The notes beneath the pieces were generated by a model that did not search any database, was not told where the DNA came from, and saw only the letters and a list, made by a program, of their open reading frames with translations. Shown here one piece after another: positions 1-12,501 of a stretch of DNA of 64,000 nt. Numbering within the stretch: the first letter of the stretch is position 1; the number at the start of each line of letters is the position of its first letter. Made by a program: the position numbers and the translations under genes. The stretch lies in assembly GCF_016097555.1 (NCBI RefSeq), contig NC_054702.1, positions 88,052,905 through 88,116,904 of the forward strand, given 5' to 3'. The DNA comes from Gigantopelta aegis (taxonomy: Eukaryota > Mollusca > Gastropoda > Neomphalida > Peltospiridae).

Positions 1-1914
1 GTCTCAATACAAAACGTTACAAACCCTTAAAACCAATAATTTTGCTAAGTCTTACGATATCTGGAGAGGGGATACAACCAGGACAGAACAGTTGGAACAT
101 AACCAGGAGAGGTGAAAGAAATGCACCCCAAGTCTGTGAAATTTGTCGTGACGTAGGCATTGTTGTGCTTCGAGCGACATCTACCGGTGACAGCAGAATA
201 CTAACTTTCAAAATTATTTCAAGCAATTGGGACATGGGGATTCCCATGGTATTTATCGATATAAAACCTGCTTTTTCACTCCATTTGATAAAAACGTGAT
301 CTAAGTGTGTTACAGGTTTGTAGATTAACCAAATTATAATTTATTTTCGCTGGATGGAATTAGGGTGTGCGGCTTTAAAAAATATAGTTTTTTTCTTTCT
401 GCAAAACCTTTTCACTTTTGTATTTAGGAACGTGAATACATATTCGTATTCGCCACCTCATATTCGTTATATGCATCGCCATCATAGTTATTTCAATACT
501 TGCAAAAATGTTTTAGCAACAGTTCTATATTATAAGCATATTTATCCTATAACTTCCCATAATATACATGTCATAAACCCATTGCTTCCACTGTATTTGC
601 CACTTGGAAATAGAACACTACACGATAACGCCTACCTAAAATTTAAATGAACTTGATTGACTGTTTTCCTGTCACTATATATCATAATCAGCCATTGGGT
701 AGATTATATTTTTTACCGTAAATTATTATAAAGTATAGTTAGAGGAGGCGAAATGTGAACATATGTCAGTAAAATGCAGACATGGTCAATGGATACAATT
801 TTCTTTCAATCCACAGATTTTTAAACATTTATTTTGTTACAGAATATAAATAATTAAACTAGTAAATCTCAAAAATTATCTTTTATTAACTTCTGAAGAA
901 ATAAACCGATTAAATAATATTTCATAACGCTAAATATAAACTAAAGTCAGATTAAAAAAAAATCAAACAAGTCTTAAAACATATACATATTTAATAACGA
1001 TTTGAATGAATCAGCTGTGAACAATTAAATTGGATTTCAGAACCAAGGCAAATAAAAAGTCACATATCCTATGTACACTACCGTTCGTGGCACAATAATT
1101 AAAACTATTATCACTTCCGGTGCAGTGGCGCAGCAAAGCAAAACCAAATGTCAGTATTTTGAATACAGTCTTATAGTTTCAGTGTTTGTAACTTTTAGCA
1201 ATAAAGAAACATAATTGTAGTTAAAAATAAATTAGTTATGTCATAGAAAACAAATCCATGAAAACAAATTGTTACAGGCTTGGTAACAACGGTATAACAG
1301 TCATTAAGACTAAAACATTGTTTTCTTTATTTGACAAAGTGAGAACTACCAGAGCAAAGAATACTAGTACGTCTCAGTGGAAAAACAGCTTACGACCCCT
1401 GTACGCACAACAGACTACTCCGAAAACGCGTTTTTATTGGACTGATTATGTGTGGTTATTTCGTCAGCGATTAACTGGTCAAACAACAGGCTATAGAGTA
1501 TGCAATAAATAAAGCAAAAATACTAATTAGTTTAGATGTATAACACTTTAATGTTTTTATTAAAATTCCGTTAATTTTATCAAACAATTATTATTGTTAA
1601 TACAATTGTTTTTGTTTTTTAAATCAAGTTAAGTATCCCAACATAAAAGATTCTTAAAATACACAAATTTATTCTCTCATTCTGAAACATTTTACTCGTA
1701 ATTTGGTAGACGTATCCAGTGAACAAATAAATTATGCCACATGACCGACGCCATTGTGTGCATGTGACGTGAGATACTAGTGTTGTATGCGTTGTTTGTT
1801 TTTGTTTTTAAAGTGACACCTGGATAAATATAGAAACATAGATTTTTCAAGACCTATCTGTGGTCTCATCAGCAAGTTGCAGACAATAAAATGAAACATT
1901 TAATGTATGAAAAA
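1..1914. other. No gene recognised; AT-rich DNA
   Basis: I see no conserved exon or RNA gene here. The short open frames (for example 1258-1512, 84 codons) resemble no family I know and have the composition of non-coding AT-rich DNA. The first 360 bases look like an old dispersed repeat, but I cannot place it in a family. Confidence 0.5.
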
Positions 1915-2315
1915 CCGGCCTCGGTGGCATTGTGGTTAGGCCATCGGTCTACAGGCTGGTAGGTACTGGGTTCAGATCCCAGTCGAGGCATTGGATTTTT
2001 AATCCCGATACCGACTCCAAACCCTGAATGAGTATTCCTCAAGGCTCAGTGGGTAGGTGTAAACCACTTGCACCGACTAGTGATCCATAACTGGTTTAAC
2101 AAAGGCCATGGTTTGTGCTATCCTGCCTGTGGGAAGCGCAAATAAAAGATCCCTTGCTGCCTGTCATAAAAGAGTAGCATATGTGGCAACAATGGGTTTC
2201 CTCTAAAAAAAACAGTGTCAGAATGACCATATGTTTGACGTCCAATAGCTGATGATACGATAAAAAATCAATGTGCTCTAGTGACGTCGTTAAATAAAAC
2301 AAACTTTACTTTTAA
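1915..2315 (+). repeat. tRNA-derived SINE, tail type A, near full length
   Basis: The head at about 1916-1990 looks like a tRNA promoter: an A-box-like stretch (gtggcattgtggttagg) and a B box (ggttcagatccc). The body carries the shared segment aaagatcccttgctgc and ends in the type A tail (caatgtgctctagtgacgtc, then gttaaataaaacaaacttta). The same tail recurs many times in this window on both strands. This is the most complete copy and defines the family here. Confidence 0.85.
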
Positions 2316-2329
2316 TGTATGAAAATGGA

Positions 2330-3065
2330 ATGTAGCGGCAGTATTCAGTGTTTGAGATTTATAATTTTGGGCAGTATCCCAGTTGGATAGTAACATTTCA
2401 AAATCTGGTATCCCAACTGAGAATTTAGTATCCCACTTAAATGTGCGGAGCGGATAATTTTGTCATGCTCATATACCACGAAGGTTTCAAGCATGTCCGC
2501 ACACTTAAATGGAATTCATAAATAACATCGTAACAAACTTGGAAAACATTCTCATTCCCAGTTTATTGCTACGCTACAATCGGAATCACGGAATTCGTGA
2601 AATTCGCAATCAAACGGAATCGGCAAAAAGATTTGCTGCATCTTTTTTTGAGTAATACGGACATAAATTAAAATTTAGCAGTTATCTATACATTTTTCTG
2701 ACATTATTAATGATAAACCTACCTATATCAATTTTCGGTAGATGTGGAATCAATATCTGAAATAACATTTGAAGGGAGGAAACATCCAGGGTAGCATTAG
2801 ACAGGGTACGAGTTGGGAAGATATTGTTACGGCATAGCATTAGACTGGGTACGAGCTCGAAAATACTGTTATTTAATGTAACAAGGCAGTAAATGACAAC
2901 TTTCATTGTTTCAGCGAAAAAAAAAAAAAAAAACAACGCAGGATTTAAAAAAACCCAACATTATTATATGGTATCCCAGTGGGATACTGAAGTCTGGTAT
3001 CCAAAATTAAATTCTGGTATCCCCGGGATATTGGGATACCGCTAATCTCGAACACTGGTATTGTC
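2330..3065. mobile_element. Foldback (inverted-repeat) element of about 0.73 kb
   Basis: The two ends are imperfect inverted repeats of about 100 bp. The left arm, 2337-2440, carries cagtgtttgagatt and several ggtatccca words. The right arm, 2960-3062, carries the complement of these and ends in ctaatctcgaacactgg. The interior codes for nothing recognisable. This fits a non-autonomous DNA transposon or foldback element. I could not fix a target-site duplication. Confidence 0.55.
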
Positions 3066-5190
3066 GAGATTGTCCGCATTTTGCCGATGTCTGCAATTAC
3101 CTGAATCTCCCTTACTGCAATGAAATGCTTAAAGGTAGGGTTAACTCATACAAGAGCCATATGTGTTGGAAAGATGCATACCCGGACCACCAACACATAC
3201 TGATACTTTAACAAATTAAAAACGCGTAATTTTAGAGTTAATTTTGTGACGTCCGGTAGTATAGCTTGGGGCAAAGTGACGTCGGCTCTGTCCATCTTCT
3301 CTATGCACAGGGTAAACAAACGCTCTAATTTACGACAAGATGCTTCGCTTTCATCAACATGACTTGTAAAACAACATAAATGACTTGATAGTATAATAAA
3401 CTATTTAACTAAATATATTTCAGGTTACATCAATAGAACGAAATGGAGTTATAGAATTTTTCTTTTTTTAAAAATCCAAAGAAAAAAATGCATACTATTA
3501 GGCCTATTGGTAGGGCACGTTCGAGCAAAAACTACCACTCATGATACCCAAGTGATACTTTTCTTTTCTTTGGGACGACGTAATTGGTCAGTTTTGTGAT
3601 TTTAGATGGGAAAGTCTACTTAATCAAGTGTTTTACGAAATTACTTACAGTAATAAAGCAGGGCGGTTGGTAATGTCCATTACGATTTGAGGTGTATCTG
3701 TGCTGTTATCACACAATACCCTGTGATCTTCATAAAAGAGGCACGTCTTTTTAGTGTGTCTAGACACAGTGTCTGGGGACTGTCTGAATATACACCTGCC
3801 AATCAGGAACCACAGAAAGGCCACGGAAAGAAAAGACCAATTAACCAAGAAAACACTCCGATTAATGTTTCAGTATGTGGGTTAATTTATGTATGAAACA
3901 TAATACAGTTATTTCAACACTTTGACAATGGTGGTTTATTTTGTATTGAAAAATAGTATATAATTGATGCTGGCTTACTAGGATGGATACAAGTACAAAA
4001 CACTGCGAAGCATCTGCAAAAATCAAGTATGTTTTGTTTCTTCATTTCGAAGACTAATTCCTGACGTGACACATTAGGTATTACGTAACCACCAGCTCGC
4101 CAGAGGGCGTATTCACTGGGATGGTACAAAATGGCTGCGCCCCTTATATATAATAGCTGTCACATTTAACCGTTTTATTAATTAACTATACGATTATACT
4201 TGTTGATATTAAGCAATAATGTGCATTATATATCGTTGAATATGCATACCAGGTCAAATGCCTTGATTGTCCCCTCCTTTAACACAGAAATATTTCACTG
4301 TGTCAAACAAAAGGAATGCTAATATTAAGTTTTTGACCATCAAAGCTTAATAAAAGACAAATTTGTTCTGGTTAAGGTCTGTGACAAGACGTTTATTTTC
4401 AAGCTTGTATTAGTATTAGTAAATACTTAGGACTTTTAAAGTGTCCCTAAAGGTGTTCTAGCCTGGTGTTAGGTAGTTGCAACTGAATGTCTTCGCTGAC
4501 TTCTGGAATTGTCTGCCAGCATAATTGACTGTTAGATTCATTTCAGTAACTTAAATAATGGCAGTACTTATTCACTTCCACAACAAAAATGTCATTTAAG
4601 TTGAATATTTTTAAAGGTTCAATGATTTATCATGTTTGGTAGCTTGTGTAATATTTAATTCGAACTCAGTTAACACAAAACGATGAATTATCATGTTAAA
4701 TATTGTGCAAATACCATATATCCAATTTGATCACAATAACTCCCTATTTTACACAAATAAATGAATCTAACGTCAAATTCAGTTTGGTATCGGACCACCA
4801 CGCAACATGTCACCATCTATCCGGAACTAATGACTATCCGGAAACAGGCAGTTCGCTGTATTTTTTTCCCCTAAAAACTTGTATTTGAACATGAATCCTA
4901 AGAAACAAAACAACATATAATGTACAGTTTACCTCACTATTTTGAAAAAAGCTGAATAATGTGTTCCATGTGTTGATCTAATAACACCAGTTTACACAGA
5001 GAAACCAAGGGATTAGACTACAGAAATTCATCTGACGGCCGCTGCCATGTTCTGTTGTGAATCCATCCGTTCCCGGAGCACCGTCTACAGTTACAAGACT
5101 AAACCAGTCTTTAATCTAAAATATTCTCCGGCATAAGCATCATAATACAAAGTAAGTTTGAATTTGAAGTTGAATATTCAAAATTTAAAT
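3066..5190. other. No gene recognised
   Basis: No exon, tRNA or clear mobile element could be identified. The short open frames have no recognisable domain and no splice context that ties them together. Parts may belong to old dispersed repeats. Confidence 0.45.
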
Positions 5191-5196
5191 ATCACC

Positions 5197-5665
5197 ATTA
5201 ACCTCAATCCATTAACATGCCATTTGTCACACAACAGTACTTTAATTTCCTGTACATGTAAAAGGAGCTATGGAAGAATATTACGTTAAATAATAAACAT
5301 AAATTATATTTTAAAGATTGCAGTCGCTATTCCCCATTCTATAATATCTATTGCTAATGTAAATGATATACCTTAATTCATTAACATACCTTATGTCATA
5401 CAATAGTGTTTTATTTTTCTGTACCTGTAAAAGAAGCTATGGAATAATATCAAGTTACAATAAACATAAATTATATTTTTAAGATCGCAGTTGCTATTCC
5501 CCATCCTATATCTTGCTCATGCAAAATATAACCCTCAATCTATTAGCATACCTTATGTCATACAATTCTGTGTATACATAAAAGAAGCTATGGAAGAATA
5601 TTAATTATAATAAACATAAATTATATTTTAAAGATTGCATTTGGTATTCCCCATCCTATAATATC
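5197..5665. repeat. Imperfect tandem repeat, three units of about 165 bp
   Basis: Three diverged units share, in order, a word like ttaacataccttatgtcatac (about 5213, 5382 and 5543), then gaagctatgg, then aataaacataaattatattt, then gctattccccatcctata. Unit spacing is about 169 and 161 bp. It contains no coding potential. Confidence 0.7.
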
Positions 5666-6600
5666 TATTGCTAAAGCAAAATATAAATGTATAACATAAA
5701 CTTGTTTGTTTTCAAATTGGCTTTTAGCCTAAAAAGAAATATTAGTTACGATCGCTGTAGTCTATTTCACGTTCACAACATTTGGATGTGACCTATATTG
5801 TAAACATAGTCAAAAGCAAAGGAAATCGAAATCGAGAATGGTGAGTCAGTGATGAAACCAAAAGTTTATTATCTGTTCAATAAAATATATTAATAGTCTA
5901 CAGTCCCAACAGAGCAAATATAGCACCGTTAAAGATAGATTTCATCTTTATTTCGCACGTATTACAGTTTTTAGGGATAGTTGCATATTTTTTGTTTGGT
6001 TTGGTTATTTTTTGTTTGTTTGTGTTTACTATTTATCTTTTTTTTTAAAGTAGAGGAACTCTAATAAGAATTTACAATTGCCAAAATTGTATGATATATT
6101 AGCTGTGGGGAATGGTAATAGTGAATTAATTGGGCAAACATTACAACCGGTAGTTTAATATTACAGTAGGTTTTATGACCACCAAAGATCTTGAAGGACG
6201 ATTGGGGTCAGAAGTGAAATTTGAAAGTTGACGGTTTTTTATCAGTAAATCGCAAATTCAAACAATAAAAATGACTGAAAACAAAACAATAACAACTGTA
6301 TAATCAACAGAATGAAAAAGATTGACAGAAATAATGTTCCACAGTGATTAATGGACCTTCCTGGAAATTGTCAAAATCGAGAATGACACCACGCACGTGT
6401 ACGGGGCAACTGCGTAATGCATGTGTAAACTATGGAATGTGTTTCGGTGTGTTGATAAACAGACATGAACGTTCTTTACTAGGATGTCTGTGGTCAAAAC
6501 ATATGTTCGGTCTAATAGTTGATATTAACCTTAATATTTCAGATTCCCCTACTTTTTTGGAAGAGTATATATATAACCATAAAAGAAAACAAGTGTACAG

Positions 6601-8105
6601 TATATATACTCTTCAAAAAAAGAAACGCAAAAGGGTACAAATGGGTTATAACTCCGATTTTATGTTTCCTACCGGTTCATGCTTTGTGAATATAAGGTCA
6701 TTGCATGTCCCAAACACATTCCCACGGTTACATTCGATAAAACGCAGCTACTGTACAATAAAGTTCCAAAATGTGAATATTCGCAAAAACGCAGCCACGT
6801 GCAAACCATGTCACCACTGCACGTGCGTTGTCTGCACGTGCAACATGAACACCGACAGTATAAAAGTGCAGGGTGTTCGCTTGCCTGGCCTCTGTATCTG
6901 GCCGACAGTTGACAAACCAGGACATGCCACGTCTCAGTGAACCGCAGAGAAACAATGCCATCGGCCGACTAGACGTAGGCGAATCCAGAACGGCCGTTGC
7001 CAGGGCATTCCATGTGTCCCCAAGCACCATCTCCAGACTGTGGGACCGTTACCAGCAACATGGATCAACACGTGACCTCCCTAGATCCGGTCGACCACGG
7101 GTCCGGGCAGGACCGCTACATCCGGGTACGCCACCTTCGGGAACGATTGACTACTGCCACCTCCACAGCCGCAGCAATACCAGGTTTGCGCAGGATATCC
7201 GACCAGACCGTACGGAACCGCCTACGTGAGGTAGGAATTCGTGCCAGACGTCCAGTTCGAGGTGTCATCTTAACACCACAACACCGTCGACTCCGACTGC
7301 AGTGGTGCCAGATTCATCGACAATGGCCTCAACTGCAATGGAGACAGGTGTGGTTCAGTGACGAGTCCCGAGTTCTGCTCCGACGTCATGATGGAAGATG
7401 TCGCGTGTATAGGCGTCGTGGTGAACGTTATGCGGCAAACTGCGTGCAGGAAGTGGACAGATTCGGCGGGGGTAGTGTCATGGTGTGGGCAGCCATCTCA
7501 CACACTGGCAGAACTGACCTGGTCCACGTGCAGGGCAACCTGAATGCACAGGGCTACATTGACCAGATCCTCCGGCCTCACATCATTCCAGTTATGGCCA
7601 ACGCCAACGCAGTGTTCCAACATGACAACGCCAGGCCTCACACAGCACGTCTCACAACGGCTTTCCTACAGAACAACAACAACATTAATGTCCTTCCTTG
7701 GCCATCGATATCACCGGATTTGAACCCAATTGAGCATCTATGGGACGAGTTGGACCGACGCCTCCGACAGCGACAACCACAGCCCCAGACCCTGCCCGAG
7801 CTGGCAGCAGCCTTGCAGGCCGAGTGGGCCACCATCCCCCGGGACGTCATCCGTACTCTGGTTGCTTCAATGGGCAGGCGGTGCCAGGCAGTTGTCAACA
7901 CACGCGGAGGCCACACCCGGTATTGACTCCAGATGACCTTGACCTTGGTGGTGTGTCCTATCACTTACTCACAATGGACTAGAGTGAATTGTGAACAATC
8001 CTGCAACATTTGGTAATTATCGGACTCACCATTCAATAATTAAATCAATTCTCCAAATGTTACGACAATGTGGTTTTGCGTTTCTTCTTTTGAAGAGTAT
8101 ATATA
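6601..8105 (+). mobile_element. Tc1/mariner-superfamily DNA transposon, about 1.5 kb
   Basis: The element is bounded by 28-30 bp terminal inverted repeats: tatatactcttcaaaaaaag at the left end (6603 onward), continuing aaacgcaaaa, and its complement at 8073-8102 with one or two differences. Both ends lie in TA-rich DNA (tatata), consistent with insertion into TA, which also makes the exact boundary ambiguous by a few bases. The interior encodes one transposase on the plus strand, described separately. Its GC content is clearly higher than the AT-rich DNA around it, which suggests a relatively recent arrival. Confidence 0.9.
6924..7926 (+). pseudogene. Tc1-like DDE transposase, broken by one frameshift
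   Basis: The N-terminal part (ATG at 6924, MPRLSEPQRN) reads to about 7100 and holds a helix-turn-helix of the Tc1 type (TAVARAFHVSPSTISRLW), ending in the linker SGRPRV. The rest is in another frame from about 7105 to the stop at 7926. It contains the catalytic motifs WFSDESRV, FQHDNARPHTA and SPDLNPIEHLWDEL, with the DDE residues present. Spacing between the second Asp and the Glu is 35 residues, one more than the usual 34, because of a short run of Asn codons (aac repeat at about 7673). A single indel near 7101-7108 separates the two frames, so this copy should not make a full transposase unless frameshifted. About 335 residues in all, normal for Tc1-like enzymes. Confidence 0.9.
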
Positions 8106-8118
8106 TTTCAAAATAATT

Positions 8119-8224
8119 ATAAGAAATAATCTCCTTTTATATGTTTCATCTCATCTTCAGAAAGGAACTGTTAAATAACTTTCTGAAGATAAGATGAAAC
8201 ATGTAAAAGGAGATTATTTCTTAT
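8119..8224. repeat. Near-perfect hairpin, 46-bp arms
   Basis: The left arm, 8119-8164, and the right arm, 8179-8224, are reverse complements with only two differences, around a 14-nt loop (gaactgttaaataa). It starts 15 bp beyond the right end of the Tc1-like element. Transcribed from the plus strand, one of the two differences becomes a G-U pair. It could be a tiny MITE or a hairpin RNA source; nothing shows transcription. Confidence 0.8.
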
Positions 8225-8679
8225 ATATATAGTTACACACATGAACATAGACTTGCCCCGAATATTCTTAAGATATATATATTTAAAAAATGATAATAGT
8301 AATTTTTTTAACCTCTTCATCTCCAGTGTAGTGACGCTGTTCAGTGTTATTATGTGAATGAATATGCGTGATTTCACAATGTGTATAAATACGTATACGT
8401 TTTTCCAATATAGGTCTTAAGTTAATGGAGCATATATACATGTATAACAGCTAGTACTTTGTACGCCGTAACAGCATTTGTCTTTCTGTTACATCAATAA
8501 AACCACATACGCTTTTTTTTTTATGGGCATGTAGGGCAAGTACAGTATTTTTTTTCTTACCTTTACCCCTCCCACCCTCATTAAAAAAAATGCGTTCATT
8601 TGAGACACGTCTAAATGTCGGTCTTCATTCATTCAAACTAGTTCGACAACATTAAGCAAAACGAACTGGATCGTGGTTA

Positions 8680-8972
8680 AAAGTTTGTTTTGTTCAACGA
8701 CACCATTAGAGCATATTGACTTATTAACCATGGTGGATGTTAAACATAAATGGGTAATTCTGACATATAGTCTTAAAGAAAAAACCCACTACATCTTTCC
8801 ATTAATAGCGAGGGATCTTTTATATGCACCATCCCACAGACATGATAGCACATACCACGGCCTTTAGTATTCCAGTCGTGGTGCTCTGGCTAGAACGAGA
8901 AATAGCCAAATGGGCCCACATACGAGAATTGATCCTAGACCGACCGCACATCAAGCGAGCGCCGGGCTATGC
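8680..8972 (-). repeat. SINE, tail type A, reverse orientation
   Basis: Read on the minus strand, the shared SINE order is seen: tRNA-like remnant, gccgtggtatgtgctatc-like body, aaaagatccctcgc, then the tail caatatgctctaatggtgtc. The tail lies at the left. The head end runs into a C homopolymer and a short CA run at 8972-9004. Confidence 0.8.
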
Positions 8973-9404
8973 CCCCCCCCCCCCCCCCCCACACACACAC
9001 ACCCCGAGCTCCCTCCCAACTGGATCATGGGAGTAAGCTTAAATACTACATCATGGGAGTAAGGCTGGGACATTTACATATTTGTAGAGTTGGGAAAGGG
9101 GTACATGTTCTCAGCTCGCCCACCCTGGTTCCTACGGGTCAGCCTATACAGGCCGGTTTTGTTACTTAAACCTTTAAGTATACATTAACCCACTTGACAT
9201 GATTAGTAATAATTATATAGACTGCGTTATAAATAGCCCACTGCGTGTTTGGTTAAGCTTACGGAGACTTATTAAAGTCACACTTTTGTCCGTATTTAAT
9301 ATGAAGAAAAGTATTAATAGCAGGTACATGAGTTATTATATTGATCATATGTTACTGTTGCAACTCATCAGTCAGTACTTACACAGTTGTCATATAGTCC
9401 GAGA

Positions 9405-10500
9405 GCTAGGTGGATTTTATTTTACCTAGAAGCTACAACAGCCATATTACACAGGCGTGATACGGGTAGCTTGCTGACCCCAGAAACCCAATTCTTAAGT
9501 GTGGCTAGTGGTGGGTGTGGTTGGGGGGCCCACTAAAAATACCCCCCAAATCGGTTTTATTTGACATGGAAGCTACAAGAGCGACACATATCCCATGCGG
9601 TAGGGGTGTCTGCATTGATTACAAATATGCAACTTAAGAAGAAGATTTCTGGTGGGCAGGACACTTAAGAACAACACTAATTAGTGCTAATTACACTTTT
9701 ATTTGATGTGAAAGCTACAACAGGGAAATCACATGCAAAATGTTGAGGATGGTACCCTGATCAAGAAACAACAACTTAAGAAGAGAATGTGTGGTGGTAA
9801 GGTCACTTAAGAAGAGGTCAAAGGTCACGAAACTGGGATTTTAGCACTTAATTAATGCTTAATTAGAAAATGGCACATGACACACAAATGACACAACCAT
9901 GAAACTTGTGTCAGATGAGCATAACGTGAGATACATTATACAAAGCAAAACAGTTTTCCACTCTTACAATTTCATTTGACCTCAATAAGCAAAAACTGTT
10001 TAAAAATGTACCCATTTGACACCCCAGACTAATTACACTTTTATTTGACATGAAAGCTACAACAGGGAAATCACATGCAAAATATAGAGGATGGTCCCCT
10101 GATCAAGAAACAACTTAAGAAGAGAATATGTGGTGGTAAGGTCACTTAAGAAGAAGTGAATGGTCACGAAACTGGGATTTTCGCAATTAATTAATGCTTA
10201 ATTAGAAAATGGCACATGATACACAAATGACACAACCATGAAACTTGTGTCAGATGAGCATAACGTGAGATACATTATACAAAGCAAAACAGTTTTCCAC
10301 TCTTACCATTTCATTTAACCTCAATCAACAAAAACTAAAAACATGCATACCCATTTGACCCCCAGACTAATTACACTTTTATTTGACATGAAAGCTACAA
10401 CAGGGAAATCGCATGCAAAATATAGAAGATGGTCCCCTGGTCAAGAAACAACAATTTAAGAAGAGAATATATGGTGGCAAGGTCACATAAGGAGAGGTAA
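9405..10500. repeat. Tandem repeat, about 340-bp unit, with decayed upstream partial units
   Basis: Three good units begin with aattacacttttatttga at 9689, 10031 and 10369 (spacing 342 and 338 bp), the last cut off near 10500. Each carries gaaagctacaacagggaaat, gatcaagaaacaa, cttaagaagaga and gcataacgtgagatacatta in order. Two shorter and more diverged partial units, recognised by the gaagctacaa word, lie near 9416 and 9557. No open frame is conserved between units. Confidence 0.85.
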
Positions 10501-10562
10501 TGTCCATTCGATCCTACCTTGTGCAGGGATAAGCTTTAAATTTTGGTCAAATAAATGTTTTG

Positions 10563-11204
10563 TCATTGTGATTTATTGTTGTTTAGAATGTTTGAAAATA
10601 TAATATTGTTTGAAATGTGTAGTGCATGCCTTGGGTCTGAAATTATAATATACCGTTCTTCTTCAGTTGAATTAAAAATGTCCTCATCAGAAGAGCAGGC
10701 TTCGAAGATGTCACAGTCCTCACTATCTGTTTCGGTATCTTCATCTGGAATAAGAGCGTTGGGGAGCTGTTACCCATCAAACCATATGGTGTTATAGGCT
10801 TGGCCTTGAACCTCCCAGTCATCTTCTGTGGTTGGTTGTTGAAATAGGACATTTTTGTTGGCATTAGCCCACATTTTTGCAATGAATGATGCACGCCGAA
10901 TTTGCTGGGAGACCTCGGCTTCACACGGTGGTATCATGGTTGCATCAATCCCGCGACGTTTTTCAAGTGGATTCTTTGCAGCAGCCTTTGGTGCGCATGC
11001 CTTTTGAAAAATGTCGAAGTGATGAGCATTAAGCGAAAGCGATTTATTTGGCCGTGCTCCATACATCCTTGTAGTGAAGGACATTACTGTGTTGATTGAA
11101 TCCAATCCATTAGCTCCATAAGCGTACAAGACGAAGAAGTCAGATGAGTCAGCTCCCGGGCCCCCTCCCCAAATGCTAGTGTAAATGTTCGCATTCGGGC
11201 ACAA
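10563..11204 (-). pseudogene. Decayed ORF fragment of a repeated metazoan family of unknown function
   Basis: One minus-strand frame runs from 11204 to a stop at 10563, interrupted by a single in-frame TAA at 10770-10772 just after WFDG. Visible features are a segment ending AHHFDIFQK, then NPLEKRRGIDATMIPPCEAE, then a basic stretch (QQIRRASFIAKMW), a WEVQ...IWFDG segment and an acidic tail (DEDTETDSED). From memory, the order PLEK..G.D...PPC....R..F.A..W followed by W.DG is common to large uncharacterised, often multi-copy invertebrate proteins that look element-borne. No enzyme activity can be assigned. The internal stop and the missing ends mark it as a relic. Confidence 0.55.
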
Positions 11205-11261
11205 ACGCCATTAGCTGCTGGCCCGGAACCCTATATAGCAGTATGGTAATATGACAAGAGG

Positions 11262-11325
11262 AAGGAAAAGAAGGAAATGTTTTATTTAACGACGCACTCA
11301 ACACATTTTATTTACGGTTATATGG
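11262..11325 (-). repeat. SINE tail type B fragment
   Basis: The sequence ggaaatgttttatttaacga followed by cgcactcaacacattttat is the complement of the second recurring SINE tail (type B, ending aaataaaacatttcctt). Only the tail end survives. Confidence 0.65.
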
Positions 11326-11451
11326 GTAATAATGCAAATATGAATAAACATGTCTGGCATTTTCGTTAAATTCTACAAAAATAGGGTCTCGTACGTACGG
11401 GTTTATTCGTTATTTATTTATTATTATTATTTTAAATTATTATTATTATTT

Positions 11452-11458
11452 TTTTTTT

Positions 11459-11489
<31 letters not shown>
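11452..11489. repeat. Homopolymer T then G run
   Basis: A run of T from 11452 to 11468 is followed directly by about 20 G. Similar long G or C runs occur at 8973, 12040, 12855, 14343, 22533, 23372, 42180 and 51166. Their lengths should be treated as uncertain. Confidence 0.8.
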
Positions 11490-12501
11490 GGGTGTGGCGG
11501 CGGCTCCAGTATTCAGTATAGTGTTTTATAGTCCTTGGGCCGCACATCCTCTCAATGAAGCAAACGTCTGCAAGACAAGTGAACGGGTTACCACTGTAAT
11601 TCTAAAGTTACATAACAAAACATATTAAACCTACTGTACTTATTTAATCCCAATTTGCAGTAAATTCACATAACTAGGGAAATTCTTAATTAGCAATTCG
11701 GATCTGTAGGCCGCCTACATATCTTGCCGAACAAATTGGCCACTGGCCTGTCATGGCATAAACATTTTGTATTCTTAATTAAAGATTCTATAGATGAAAT
11801 TGTCGACGATAAATATGATCAATGATGTAAAATCGAAAAAAAAAAAGTACGTATAAAAAAATGTTTAACCTATACGACAATTATTAGACTACAAATTAAT
11901 ATTTGAAACTCTGCTCGCTGCAACCATGTATTTATAAGCTACCTGCATTTGCATCGTGAATTTTACTTGAAGAATACAGAAAATTGCATTTTAGCATAAG
12001 CGTACGAGACGGGACAGGGGCCAAAGCGGGGGTTTGTGGGGGGGGGGGGGGGGGGGGGAGCGTACATTTACCAGCAAGGGGCATGCCAACACTCCACAGA
12101 AACTCGTGTTTCACTCCACTGATCTGTCAGCCCCCCCCCCACCCCCACCCCCCTTATGTTTACTTGCTTCTGCCTTGCCTTAAACAAATAAGTTAAAACA
12201 TCTATATTTGAACAGACCCTCTTGCTCTATCGGGCTTTGCCTGCCAACATATTGCTCCCCACTTGCATATTTTATTTTTGTTTATACCCGCCTGCATCTT
12301 CTCACCTGTTAAAATTGCAGCAATTAAAAACAATTTTAAATTTGGCAAGTTTCTAATTAATAGAACTGATCTATTCATGTTCTCCTGTAGTTTTTTTCTG
12401 TTAATATAAAAAGTCAATAATAATTATGACTGGCTTTGTATTAATAGGTACTTTAGTGTGCTCATGTTCGTTAGTAAACTATGGCTATATTTATTCAAGT
12501 T

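Noticed and set aside
1925..1995. Functional tRNA gene
   Set aside because: A and B boxes are visible, but the sequence continues into a SINE body and cannot fold with a proper acceptor stem.
6344..6940. 198-codon plus-strand frame before the transposase
   Set aside because: It crosses the left terminal inverted repeat of the Tc1-like element and runs out of frame into the transposase start. No domain is visible.
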